A DNA stretch of 64,000 bases from assembly GCF_910592395.1 (NCBI RefSeq), contig NC_088311.1:18230501-18294500 (forward strand). The letters are read 5' to 3'. Each line of letters begins with the position of its first letter. Positions within the stretch are counted from its first letter, which is position 1. The stretch comes from Lineus longissimus (Eukaryota > Nemertea > Pilidiophora > Heteronemertea > Lineidae). Below are positions 20,978 through 32,452 of the stretch, piece after piece. The position numbers and the translations under genes were made by a program. Under the pieces are notes generated by a model, which made no database searches, was not told where the DNA came from, and was given only the letters and a program-made list of their open reading frames with translations.

Positions 20978-21848
20978 GTATGTTTTAAAGATAGATAAAC
21001 TATATCAACACCAAGCTGTTTAGTTTCCATAGTGTTGCACATAGATATCTAGCCCTTACAACACAACAATGATGTTATTTTTTCATATTGGTTAATCAGG
21101 CAATCAAGATTGTATAGTACACTAACCTGGAAAGACAACAGCAATAATCACGAAGATGACCAATTTCTTTGCGAATTTCCGATTACCTGATTGAAAAATC
21201 GATAATTACGAATTATTTTTTTAGCAAGTCAAGTCATCATGGTTTTTTTATCAGGTGGCCAGGAATGAATCATGCTTCCTGGTATTTTTTGATAAGGTGG
21301 CCAGTTGAAGTTGTTTTTTCTCATTACAAAAGAAGTAGGATACCTGGACCTTTGAAACCTTTAGTGCCAACAGATAAGATAAGCATCTAAATATTTGAAA
21401 GCTTCACACGGCAATAAATACAAGACAGAATTCTTCTGGCTGTCGTTTATCCATGTTTGGCACGCCTCGGCTTGAAAAATTGGTCATGATTATCGCTTGA
21501 TGAATATAAAAATGCTCGTGCCTATATGCCCATGCCTATATATGTATAGTTGTGGTGGGTGGAACCTGGGAGATATTTTATAAAAAGATAAGGTCGTCAT
21601 ATCGTTTCTAAGTCTGGCATTCGAAATTCTGTAGGTTTGCAGATTTGCTCCACCTGTTTCTTGAATATTCAGACACGTTCTTGCATGTCTTAGATCGGTG
21701 AAACTAAAGTATGTGCATGGCGTGTGGCGAGCTGTAATTGGCCACAAGGCACTGTGCAGCCTCCTTACGCATGACCGGAACTATTTATATCGACGTCGTC
21801 CCATCCCTGCTTGAAATGGCCGCCACTGCAATCTGAATGTGGTGAATG
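20978..21848. other. Intron downstream of EGF exon
   Basis: It matches 58,207-59,085. No exon is seen. Homology to block B ends at 21,848. Confidence 0.6.
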
Positions 21849-22235
21849 TGCCTCAGGGGTCCATTTTGGGCCCACTACTGTTCTTATTGTATATAAATGA
21901 TATTGCTGATGTTGTTAGTTATGGTACACCCATGGATCTTTTTGCCGATGATTCCAAAATGAGTAGGGTGATAAGGGGTGTAACCGACTGTTTTCAGCTT
22001 CAATCTGACCTCGATAAAGTGTACGCTTGGAGTAGGCAGTGGGGCATGACGTTTAGCCCAAACAAATGTATGGTCATGAGTGTCACGCGGAAGTTAAATC
22101 CGATTCACTTTTTCTATAACATAAATGGCTTTGCATTATCTAGGGTTGATAAACTTAAAGATCTTGGTATTGTTTTTTCTTCGGACCTGTCATTGTCATC
22201 TCATGTCGATGGTTGTCGTGTCCTAGCACGATGGG
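21849..22235 (+). mobile_element. LINE reverse-transcriptase fragment
   Basis: The open frame contains VPQGSILGPLLFLLYINDI and LFADD, the fingers/palm motifs of a non-LTR reverse transcriptase (CR1/Jockey group), followed by WGMTFSPNKC and LKDLGIVFSSDLSLSSH. It is truncated at both ends. It marks the exact point where block A stops matching block B. Confidence 0.85.
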
Positions 22236-23687
22236 ACCTCATCCCTCATAAGCATCCAGGAAGTAAGTAGCGAATTTAGACGCTTCATGTCTAACAGTAA
22301 CAAAGTCTCTTTATTGACAAACACATCTCGACGATGAAGCTTGTTGAAGACAGCGAACGATGAAGACATATGATGATGATGATGTAGACAGCGGATGATG
22401 GTTCAACTGGAACGATAGAAAGAACTCCTAAGCATCTAATATGTATGGTGCTGCTCCCCAATTTCGAGTCATCCCCAATTTCGCGAAAACCCGTTTTTTC
22501 CCGTTTTCTCGCGCGTCACTTCGTTTCCAGAGAAGAAATTTTCTGATTTTTGATTTTCATTTCGTTCCGCAAAGAAAGCGCCCAAAATGCGTCCTAAACA
22601 GGCAAGCAATTCTCTAATTACGTTCAAAACACTGGGTCAATACCTAGGATCATGCACACGACACAGAAACACAACAATCAGTCGCGCATGCGCAATACCC
22701 GCGAAAATGGGGGAGCCGCTTCGGATTTGTTTTGGTCTGCATCGATCTTTCAGTGAGCGATTTCAAGATTAATTCACGCTTAAAACATCCACGCAGCACC
22801 CCAGATATTTCGTTATTGATCACAAATTTCGTAATAAATAAGCTTTTGCGTGTATGGAATCGCTGGAAGCTAGTAAATCTGCACTTAGTGATAAGACCCG
22901 CGAAAACTGGCTCCTACATGATACAATAGAACATCTCAATCAATATACCAATAGTTAGTCCTGTCACAATCTAGGACCATGTCACATCGAGAGACAAGTC
23001 CTTCACAACTTAAGATTCATTCCGGACGGTGGCGCCGCCAAGTGAGAAGACAGCGGAACTAACCGACACACGAGGGACAGATAACAAAGTGTCCAAAACA
23101 CAACCGGAATGTACTAATGTGTAGCAAAACACTCTCCAATGAAGAGATTAACATCAATAGTTTGCTCTCAATAACAGTTGGGAACCTTACATTAGGGTTT
23201 TAGAGTCAAAATGTTGCATTAGGTGGGATGGCAGGAAAACCAGGCCGGCATCCTGAACAACACGACATTGCCGACTTTACAACAAGTTTACAGCCAATCT
23301 ATGGCTCTTTGACACACTTACTATACATCTAAAGAGTGCTTACATTACGCTATCCCTTTCCACACATGCTTTTCAGCAAATGCACAACTTGTGCAAGGGA
23401 AATAGCCCAAACTTTGGACTCGAATCGAAACACAGAGAAATCTCGACGATTGGTTGGTTGTGTCGTCACAACCTGCTTGGTCATCCACCAGGACCGATTC
23501 CGTCTCAGCCATGGATTGACCCAAGGGCCGAGGGCCGAGGCGGAGGACACGACACCGCGGCCCCAACAAGCGAACTTACACTTAAGAAGCTTGTTTAGCA
23601 TTATGTGGAGTGTCCCTTACATACCCTGCTTTTTCTCAGGTACTAGACTACATTGAAATCATCCAATGTTAAAATTCTGCAAAATCA
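22236..23687. other. Stretch with no recognised feature
   Basis: No exon or known repeat is supported. A TGATGATGATGATG run is near 22,370. Overlapping open frames on both strands around 23,340-23,600 show no domain. Confidence 0.4.
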
Positions 23688-23962
23688 TTATAGGGGGTTA
23701 TCAGTAGGTAAATGACATCGTTTTGCACAAGGACGGTCCTACCACGAAGACTGCAATTCTAGGATAAGCAGTCACTTAAATTAGGTTATCCTTTAGAAAC
23801 ACATTCTTATCGTTTGTTTCTAGCCTCAAATCAGCCAACAGCGACAGAAAACGCCTGTCTTTGGCTGAAATTGGCTCGCTTTCGTGGGATGTTTGGTCCC
23901 AAACCTTGCTGAAAAGTATGTAACGAAACCACTCGAACGAAGTTCAAAGTAGACCGGTAGTG
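23688..23962 (+). pseudogene. Mosaic of three pieces of the receptor locus
   Basis: 23,688-23,777 matches the CCP relic at about 5,940-6,030. 23,778-23,905 matches 19,203-19,325 (start of the Cys module of gene D1, including its acceptor). 23,927-23,962 matches about 20,010-20,050. In the blocks these pieces are about 13 kb and 0.7 kb apart, so internal deletions have joined them. Confidence 0.8.
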
Positions 23963-24455
23963 TGACAACCGCAATACACTTCCGATTAAGTCAAATAATC
24001 GGCAAGTAGGTAAAATTGATAATTTCAAGCTTATCCCTATTAGTGATTATTACGCAGTTCTGACGCCATCTCTTTATGGCATATGGAAGAACATTTCTCA
24101 CAAACCACTAGCTGCTCTCAAACTATACTCACATCCACGCTATGGGCTATACAAGATGGGCGCTATAAGTGTATGGGCTACACTACATCGAGCTTATGAG
24201 CAATTCCACCGTCCTTTTTGCTAATTAAGTGCTCCAAGAGGGACGAATACAGCATTTGCTCAAATGATTCGCATATTGCTTCGCAATTTATTCTAAAGAG
24301 GAGGGTAATGTCCCGATTTTACGATTAACTGTCTCCGTAACATGGACCTTTGCGTCAAATGAAACCGACGACTCCGTAATCACAATTCATGAAGTATGGT
24401 AGGAACTAAATAGTAGAACGAACCCCTTAGGATCCGAGCAAAAATAGGACTTTGA

Positions 24456-24930
24456 TATACATACATACATACATACAAATAGCATTTATATAGCGCAAAA
24501 TCCAATTAGAAAAATTGCTCAGCTGCGCTTAACAAAAACACTGTTCAAATAGTTTGGTTTTTAATCTTCTTTTGAACTCGCTGACGGTGGAGCTGTTGCG
24601 GGTGTTAGTGTCCAGCGAGTTCCATAATTTGCTGGCATAAACTGTAAAGCTTCTGCCACCAAATGTCTCAAGGCGATACCTGGGAGTCACCAACAACTCT
24701 TGGTTATCCGATCTCAGGGATCGCCCTGGGACATACGATGGCAGGATGTCCGAGATATATGATGGAGCCATGTTGTTTTTGGCTTTGAACACCATGAGTA
24801 AAACCTTGAAATCGATACGATATGGTATCGGAAGCCAGTGGAGAGTTCTCAATACGGGTGTTATGTGTACGGGTGATATCAAAGGTTATACTTTCTTGGT
24901 CCCCAAGGCGGTAATTAAAAAGGGACAAAC
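24456..24930 (-). mobile_element. CR1/L2-like LINE 3' end with short tandem tail
   Basis: The minus-strand frame 24,882-24,529 reads LRTLHWLPIPYRIDFKVLL, ...APSYISDIL, RLETFGGRSF, KLWNSLDTNTRNSSTVSEF, the conserved C-terminal tail of CR1/L2 reverse transcriptases. The element ends on this strand in (TATG)n (about 24,459-24,477), as is typical of L2/CR1 3' ends. Confidence 0.88.
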
Positions 24931-25319
24931 ATTTTTAATCATGCATTTTCTGTGGGTTTAAACCAGCCGTTGTCCGCATGTTTCAAAACTCTTTTTCACA
25001 TACGTGACACATGTATTTTCAAATGTACCGAGCGTGACCCTTAGAAAAGTTTCGCTCCCTCCCCTTCCTCAAATTAGAAGAGTCTAGGACAATTAATGAA
25101 AAAAAGGGGTTTCTTCGCCAAAATTTCATAGCTTGACCTCTGCGACCTTGAAAAGTAGGTCAAATCTAAAACCCGTAGATTATGTCATGAAGTCTCATCA
25201 GAAGTATTGACAGTAAAAATTTCAATGTTCTGGCTATCAGCGTTCATTAGATATTGACAAAATAAGGTTTTCAAAGATGGCCGCCGGAGCCCAGAAAGTA
25301 GGGCAAATGGCGATTAAAA

Positions 25320-25915
25320 ATCCGTTTCACTTTTCATGGCAGTGTCCGCGGACAATATCGTTCCAAACATCACACCACATGCCGCTTTTGAGAGTCTTTG
25401 TCTTCACCTTTAGGAATAAAATCAATTAACCAATACTTGGTCAATCACACGTAATATGTCTTTCCTATCGCCTGTCCCTGGAGTTGGACAGAAGCCCAGT
25501 CTTGGGACAAAAACACCAGACACTCGTTTTCGTTTTCTACACCAAGAGCTGAAATCTTAGCTAGAAACTAATAGAATTCGAAAGATATCCGCTGCCAAAG
25601 ATGTCACCCAATTGGCACAAGCTATTTCTGAAATAATAGACACATCACGAATTTTTATTGAACAATTCTTTGTTATCAACCACATCGGCAATGAAGATAT
25701 ACATCAAAGAAGATATACATCGCCACATGACAATTGCGAAATTTAGTTCATGCTATTGCGCACTCCCTCTGAGTGTTTTATGGATTTTAATTGTCACAGA
25801 CCTACCGAAAGTGCGCACATTGTTAATTTCTTACCAGTTGCGTGAGAAACAAAATGAGACAGATATTTTATCTGATATTTTTTTCTGAATGATATTTTTT
25901 TTAACTTCGTAGCAA
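25320..25915 (+). pseudogene. Degenerate third copy of the signal peptide exon and its 5' flank
   Basis: 25,320-25,640 resembles 18,147-18,500, and 25,725-25,915 resembles 19,010-19,193. The signal peptide exon (ATG 25,854) is 62 bp instead of 61 and hits TGA after MRQIFYLIFFSE. The donor is still GTAAGT. Confidence 0.75.
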
Positions 25916-26119
25916 GTAAGTTAAATAAAGTATTCCCTAAGAAACCTTTAGAAACCCATATCTTGTTGTTTGTTTTCCAACCTACATGATCAGTACCTTT
26001 ATGTCCATGACTTGTTTCAGCTGATAAAGACAAATGATGTCCCACTGACAACTAGAAACAAACAAAGCCGTAGTAGAGCAGTGACTACATGTATCTCTAG
26101 ACCCGCCAACGCGATAAAA

Positions 26120-26195
26120 ATTGGTCTGTAGAGTATTTCTACGTGAATACGCACAATTGCACTGCTAAAATTCATTATCAATGCATAAATTACAC
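26120..26195. pseudogene. Fragment of receptor-gene intron
   Basis: It resembles 13,696-13,775 and 51,150-51,220 (GTAGAGCATTTCTACGTG and following), the intron between the membrane-proximal CCP and stem exons. It is another dispersed piece of the locus. Confidence 0.55.
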
Positions 26196-26699
26196 ATCTG
26201 TAAAGTCGCAAATTCTTCTTAAAATTTCAGTTTCAACTGGGGGGGGGGTGTGCGAGCGTGGAATGTTGTGAAATTACCGAAATTGGGCCTTAGTCGGGGC
26301 CAGGAGGGTGAAAATCGTCCTAAATTTGGATTACCCAGGTACCTGCGTTTATACCCTTTCAAACTCCTATTACTGATGCCCGGGCAGAACTGTGCATTTA
26401 GGGTAATATGATAAAACATAAAACAAGTAGGACGGCCCTTTCATATTTATCATCAGATGAAAATAATCGTGATCAAAATGGGTATAATCTGTCATTTTTA
26501 GAACAACCGACGCTTCGCTTGATGTTATTTACCTACTATCAAAGGTCACTGCCTTTATTTGGCCGTGAAAGAGGCGACAATTTGACCGGCATGTCTCAAA
26601 CCGTCTATAGACCAAGACTCCTTTGAAGTATACGTGTGTATTTATTAATTACTCCATTATTTTGGTTTCTGAACCTCTGATCCGTGCAAGTGAATTCTT

Positions 26700-26830
26700 A
26701 AACTCTTGTCGTAACTAAGACACACGAGTTGTGCGAGGAACAAAATGAGACAGTTTCTCCATTTGATTATTTTCTGGAGTGTTCTTTTTCTGATATCTTA
26801 GCAGGTAGGTAAACTTGAAACATTTGTCGT
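26700..26830 (+). pseudogene. Fourth signal peptide exon copy
   Basis: ATG at 26,745 opens MRQFLHLIIFWSVLFLIS and then TAG (26,799-26,801), immediately before the donor CAG|GTAGGT. It is 60 bp long, one less than the intact copies, so a single-base loss explains the stop. It lies about 1 kb upstream of the Gla exon. Confidence 0.7.
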
Positions 26831-26931
26831 TCGATTCCGTGCTTACTCGATTTTGTTTCAGGCGACCAGCAGTTCTTGCGGAATACGCGATTCTTTGCTT
26901 TTAATCACACCACCACATGTCCTCCGCGCTA

Positions 26932-27042
26932 TAGGGAGTTTTCGCAGAGCCCGAAACGCCAACGCGAACGCCGATCTCTTTGTTCGAGCTCCTGATCACG
27001 ATGCCGAATAAAGGGGTGTAGCCAGTTTTTCAAAACTCCCTA
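26932..27042. mobile_element. Possible 111-bp MITE
   Basis: TAGGGAGTTTT at 26,932-26,942 is perfectly inverted at 27,032-27,042. The interior is CpG-rich. No target duplication is clear. Confidence 0.4.
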
Positions 27043-27240
27043 GGTTAATTTTATGATGATTTTTCGACAGTCTCCTTTTTTCTGATACACCCTGTATAGT
27101 CTACAAGGGTAGTTGACATCAACACATTGGACAAAAAAAGGAAAAATTCAAAATTTGACTGAATTATCACGCTTTTCTGATGCTAACTCCAATTTGACCC
27201 GACTTAGCTCTCCTTGCGTAGATCCTTTCCCTGGTCAGGC

Positions 27241-27375
27241 CTGTGACGTCATGGTGCTGATATTGATTTTTCCGACGTCACGGTGATGGCGCGCGCTTGA
27301 TCATCTCGCTACAGCGACGAGTCGTTATAGCGAAGTGACGTGAACTTGGATCTTGGCATGCACTACATGGCGGAA
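27241..27375 (+). promoter_or_regulatory. Candidate promoter with two CRE-like sites
   Basis: TGACGTCA at about 27,244 and GACGTCAC at about 27,275 are cAMP-response-element-like sites in a CpG-rich stretch. ACATGGCGG follows at about 27,366, a common sequence near animal start sites. It lies upstream of the Gla exon. No transcript evidence is available. Confidence 0.3.
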
Positions 27376-27763
27376 AGGTATTTCTGTAAATAACGAATAA
27401 CACATTTTCTACTATCTAAGATCTGAAAAAAAATAGGAAAAGCATCAAACATGTTTAGAAAAATAGTTTAAAAAAGCCGCCCATTCCTTTATCAATGGAG
27501 TACCACTAGGTATACAATGGATGTGCGCCGTGAAATCATAATTTTCAACTTTCATCAATAATTTTCCGGGATGGATATGTTTCATGTGATGCCGATTAGC
27601 CGCTAAGTCTAGTGGAGTTTACCTGACTTTGGAGAGTGCCAGTCTAGTGGTTTCTAGAATGTTACATTGTAGAGACGTAAATGTAGTACATGTACCTGAA
27701 TCCTGAAAGAAGAAATGGAGTTGAATCATTTTATTATTCATTAGTTCTTGATGTTATTAATAG

Positions 27764-27948
27764 CTTCACATATTCACCGAGACGATCGCGTCCATCTTGA
27801 AGACAAAGAAGCAAAGTCGTTCCTCGTTGGACAGTCCGGCAGGTACCGGCGGACAGAGAAAATATTTGAGGGTGATCTAAACGAAGAGTGTCGTGAAGGC
27901 TGCACATTTGAAGAGCTCAGGGAACATGGGAAAGGGTACCAGGAAGTG
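27764..27948 (+). CDS. Propeptide plus Gla-domain exon
   Basis: The exon is bounded by TTAATAG (acceptor, phase 1) and GTG|GTAAGT (donor, phase 0), 185 bp. It encodes a charged lead, EAKSFLVGQSG, the furin-type site RYRR, and then FEGDLNEECREGC and TFEELREHGKG. The Glu-rich block with a short two-Cys loop and following FEE is the signature of a vitamin K-dependent Gla domain; the part before RYRR would be the gamma-carboxylase recognition propeptide. The Cys loop has three residues, where vertebrate factors have four. Phase 1 in and phase 0 out match exon 2 of clotting factors VII, IX, X and protein C. Gla domains bind calcium and phospholipid. Other exons of this gene are not certain; the nearest upstream signal peptide exon (26,745) is broken. 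Confidence 0.7.
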
Positions 27949-28328
27949 GTAAGTGATCGTAAGTTAGAAAGTACTACAATCAAGACTAAATGAAGGCTAA
28001 GGATTTGGAATCAATACTACAGCATCTTAACTAGCACGGTTCCAAATTTTAAACAAAATTAAATACAGCTGTAATCATTTTTGTCTCTCAGACAAAATGC
28101 TCTGTAACTCCTTTATCTTTAGGAGTTCAGAGCTGAATGAGTTATCATTTTGTTCGTCTTGGTAATATCTTTACACTGAATCAATACCATTTAATATCCG
28201 AGTTCAGGAAAGCAACCCTTTTGAAAACAAGACTTTTTTTTTAATTTCGTAAGTTCCAAGAACTTAGTCTTTGTGAATTCTTGCTACAATGTATTTGTCT
28301 TCATAAAATGAGACAACTGGGTAAAGGA

Positions 28329-29506
28329 CGGTAGGTGATAAAGTATGGAATTAGTGAAACCTTGGAAACACTGATAAACCTTGGAAACACTCCTTAAAAT
28401 GCATAAAAACATGAAATAATGCCATTCGAACCTAACGTGGTTACGAATCAACATTTGGAGCTTATTCTTACATGATCAGATCGGAATTTTATGGTAATTT
28501 AGAAATCTGTCGCATATCCGATTCAATAGTCTATATTTTAGAACAACCCAGTTGTACCTCGCCTCCAGTGTACAGTACTGATCTCCCAAATATGGGAAGA
28601 CACGCCCACCACACACCCATAATATGGACCAATAGCGCTCCGCTTATAAATACGCCACCACCACGCGGGGCCTATTTGAACTACGGATCGGGTCTGTTCA
28701 TACAGGGTGATACAGAGAAAATTGACTACATCATGCAGTACCGATGCCCGTAAATGAAATGCAAGTCCCTCCAGGAATCTAGGTCCTGTCCTTTTTGCTA
28801 TAGCATGGAGGTCTTTATAATACCTCCATGGTTATAGTGAATAGAAGAACGGCGGAGTTCCTTTGTTCCTCTCGGGGCTTTGCGCCTTCGGCGCTCACAT
28901 TTTGCGACTTTGTCGCCCACGGAAACGAGCGAACGACCCCCCCCCCCCGCTGCGACATCAAGCTAATACGCCCCTGTGAATGTGTAAAAGAAGCCTAGTC
29001 ATGTATGTTTATTACCGAAGTTTGCGGATGAAAATTTCCTTCGCCGTGAGCGATTTCTTACATCTTCCAGTACGCATCGAGGGATGCAGAGATCTTTGTG
29101 ACGTCACCAGTTCTAAGCGGTTTTTTTATTCACGTGTGTGTTTGTCCTATGATCTCGTGCATCTAGTACCGAGCATAATACTTTATCGTCTATGGAATAC
29201 AAAACAATCATAAAAACTAATTTTTGCTTCCATTGAAGAGAAATAAAATATTTTAACGACCACAGCGCATTGCCAATTGATGACGTCATCCTCCACATTA
29301 AAAATGTTGGCTTCTGAACTAACTGGCAAATTGCTATCAATAAAGTCAGCTGGGACGAGACTGTCAGTTGGGTGGGTATAAATCGTGGAAGGAACGCACC
29401 CGATTTCCCGCGCTATTTGCACAGTGATTCCATGGTTTACATTGAATATTACAAGGTTTATCAGTGTTTCCAAGGTTTCACTAATTCCATACTTTATCAA
29501 CTACCG
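28329..29506. mobile_element. TIR DNA transposon with 8-bp target duplication
   Basis: The inverted ends are about 50 bp, beginning CGGTAG(G/T)TGATAAAGTATG (28,329 and, reversed, 29,506), and are flanked by direct GTAAAGGA (28,321-28,328 and 29,507-29,514). The length is 1,178 bp. Inside are a Pro-rich plus-strand frame (28,540-28,753), a TTATAAATA stretch, and a minus-strand frame from the right end (29,500-29,183) with a helix-turn-helix-like ITVQIAREIGCVPSTIY. An 8-bp duplication fits hAT-, P- or Mutator-like groups; the superfamily is unresolved. A long C run lies at 28,938-28,950. Confidence 0.75.
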
Positions 29507-29562
29507 GTAAAGGACAGCGTATACATAACGTGGTAGCCTGCAGTTAGGCCTGGTACTATAAG

Positions 29563-31230
29563 GGAATTACAATGATAACAAAATAAGCGAAGCTATTGGT
29601 TACTAAGATACAAAGGATGTTGTTATATGGGCGGCGCTTAGTCCACACGCGGTGAAGTCAAACGTCCATGACATTACTCCGTGGCAACGAGACAGAAAAT
29701 GTTCGTTGGGTTCAGCATTAGGATGAAGCGGCATGAAATCTTAACTCGTATTCTAAAACTAACTAACTTTATTCAGAAAACGTATCTATATCATAATACT
29801 ATAAGGCGGCTCGATTAAGTGCCATTTGGGGGTAGTGTTTCGTCTCGAAATTTTGCACGTTTGCAGGTGATATGTTATCCTGATGCAACGTTATGTTTAT
29901 TTTCGGAAATTTACTTCAGCGGAGCAGTAATGAGGGATTTTTAATCGGACACTGTCAATTCTCCTTACCACCCAGAGAAGCCAAGTCATTGCTGTTTAGC
30001 TATGCAGGGGCTTAATCAATTACCTGCACTCCCTGTGGGGTGAATAACATTACCTGTTGAACAGCTGGCTGTAGGGGGATGATTGGAACAGCCTGTACCT
30101 GTTGACCTGCTGAACCAAGGTTAATGTTATTTTCAATCCACGATTACAGGTCACCTGATCTTCGAGATTTCGCGCGAAAGAAATTGTAAACAAACGCATG
30201 TGTGCAGTTCAAATGTAAACAAAAATGTATTTTTGGTACTTTTGGTTGCTGGACTTGGGTTTTCCCGCAGTAAGGAGCTGAGGTCAAATCGGTGGTCTAT
30301 TGTTTATGGGTGCTGTGTTAACCAGTGCTAGCCCTTGATTATAAAGGGATTTTCAAATGAAGGTTACCATGGTCTGTTTATGTGCTCACCACAGCTTTCA
30401 ATACTTGATGTATCTGAAGAGGCACTCTGAACTTGGCATGGCCTTATCAAGGTGCTGCTCACGGTGTTGAACTTCTAGCTTGCCTGTCGACTAAGTGCCT
30501 TGCCCGAGATCATGCTACATGTAGGAGGATTACGCATTTTAAAGTTAGTGATAGTGCAATTGGTCCGAGCCATTTGGAGGCCGACATTTGAAGGCCTATC
30601 TGGGTTCTCCTTCTTCTCCGTATAAAAAGGGGCATATTGCTGACTAAGGAACGAGGCATATCCACATTGCCTCATCATCTCTATCGGACCAATTTATATA
30701 TACTTTTATGTGCACGCATACAGCACGCCACAGGGTCCGAGTCTGTGGACAAATGGTTGGATTAATTTGTCTCTTCGATATTGCTCCTTTGATATTGCAT
30801 TAGATTTTCATTGCAATTCAATCTATTCAAGGTATAGCCCATTTGAACCTGCCTGCGCCACGGGTACAATGCTAGTAATATATAAGAGAAGTAAAATAAT
30901 AACAAAACAAGCGAAGATATTGGTTACTAAGATACAAAGGATGTTGTTATATGGGCGGAGATTAGTCCACACGTGGTGAAGTCAACCGTCCATGACATTA
31001 CTACGCCGCAACGAGACAGAAAATGTGCGTTGTGTTCAGCATCTGGATGAAGCGGCATGTAATCTTAACTCGTATTTTAGAACTAACTAACTTTATTAAG
31101 AAAACGTATAATATATAAGAGAATGACAATAATAACAAAACAAGCGAAGCTATTGGTTACGAAGATACAAAGGGTGTTGTTATATGGGCGGAGATTAGTC
31201 CACATGTGGGGAAGTCAACCGTCCATGACA
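29563..31230. repeat. 228-bp tandem repeat interrupted by a Helitron
   Basis: Units: about 29,563-29,784, about 30,884-31,107, and a partial third at about 31,113-31,230. Each contains ATTGGTTACTAAGATACAAA (or one change) and ends AACTAACTTTATT(C/A)AG. The Helitron lies between units 1 and 2. Confidence 0.8.
29785..30875 (+). mobile_element. Non-autonomous Helitron, copy 1
   Basis: It starts TCTATATCATAATAC and ends ACAATGCTAG (5' TC, 3' CTRR) and sits exactly between A and T without target duplication. The uninterrupted tandem unit at about 31,097 shows the empty site CGTA|TAATATA. The length is 1,091 bp. No Rep/helicase is present. I could not identify a convincing 3' hairpin by eye. Confidence 0.82.
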
Positions 31231-32452
31231 GGTACACTTCCGTATCGGAACAATTTATGCAAATTGTGTCACGATACTGCATCTGAGTCACGTTGTTGCC
31301 TAGTGACGGTATATGAAACCAAAGAACGCATACAGCATGTTTTAGCGCTACACTTTAATACTACATGACTCGGCATCCTGAATCTTAGACCAACATTCGA
31401 TCAGCACTAAAGTGACTCAACCACTCTCTTGATAGTGGTTCCACACGGTAGATGCTAAACGCAATCACCTACAGTACCCGCCTCGTTTTGAAATGAACTG
31501 TTACACACAACCTCGTTTACCTAGGTATCATTGCGCGCTCCTATGGTCACTTGGTATCATGTCGAGCTAAAACATATTTGATTGGTCAACGAATAACGTT
31601 TGACATGCAAATAAGATGTAAATAATGTTGTGATACTTGGCATATTCATGGCATATTGAATCGGCAAAAAGGGCGACTTAGGGCGACTTGGGCCCCTGAT
31701 GTGACCACAAATCAATTGACGGCATAATAGATCTTCATGGACAAGAATGATATTATAAGCTAATGCTGGTACAAAAAATTCATTGCCTCTACAAGAAAAT
31801 GTCGTCATTTAGTCGGGCCATGCGGGCACTCCGAGGAAAACAGAACCGAAGAAGCACGTGTTACAATACCCAATCGCGCGAGCACTGTGAAACTATCATT
31901 TTAAAATCGCTTTTGATTATTTTATTTTCATATTCAAGTATAAGGCTTCTTTATCTGTATACATCCTGAGATAATTGGTCAATTTTATAATATTTGATCG
32001 GCTACAAACGGTTTTTGGTCATGTTGAAGCAGCTCTGACACGTAGTGCCCGAATAGACGGGTCATAGGTCAAACTTACTACGTCACCCCTAGATTCTGGC
32101 GGTAAAGAGCGATATGATTGGATATGACGTAGACGAGTATCCAGGGTCTAGTGGTGAAGCCATTTTGAATGCTAATCAAGTAGACCCCGGATGTAAAGGT
32201 GGGTAGGTGTAAACTGTGGACGAAAGTGTGGACGAAAGTGTGCACATATGCCCTCTAAGTTTGGTGGGCTGGCCTTTCTTTGTTTTTCAATATATTTATA
32301 AGAAATTGCAGAATATTATGCATTATAATCTTCTTAATGTGTCAGCGAAAGAAAAAAAGAAAAAAAATATTTTGATGGGTGATTTTGATCAATGAGTGGA
32401 CGGGCTTTTTTGAAGGTTTTCGAAGTGGCCTTAGACTTTGTGGACGGGGAAA
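31231..32452. other. Stretch with no recognised gene
   Basis: Short open frames only (for example 31,763-31,969), without domains. A motif CTGTGGACGAAAGTGTGG at about 32,213 recurs at about 32,658 inside the following foldback. Confidence 0.4.

Larger units (their letters stand above)
1..21848. repeat. Segmental duplication, block A
   Basis: This block is collinear with 35,977-59,085 in gene content, exon order, intron sequence and old repeats. Position 1 already lies inside the duplication, so the block extends left beyond the window. It stops matching at about 21,848, just after the shared TGAATGTGGTGAATG, where a LINE reverse-transcriptase fragment begins. Main differences from block B: the P2X7-like/THAP element (2,020-4,533) and an indel at 18,560-18,978 are present only here. 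The Helitron (37,135-38,221) and the CCP exon at 41,127 are present only in block B. Boundaries were set by eye. Confidence 0.9.

Noticed and set aside
28472-28753. Pro-rich frame (PPVYS, PPPRGAYLNYG) as the cytoplasmic tail of the Gla gene
   Set aside because: It lies inside the TIR element 28,329-29,506, and no transmembrane exon separates it from the Gla exon.
31763-31969. Short frame with a hydrophobic end as a signal peptide or membrane protein
   Set aside because: No splice context, no conservation to judge by, no domain.
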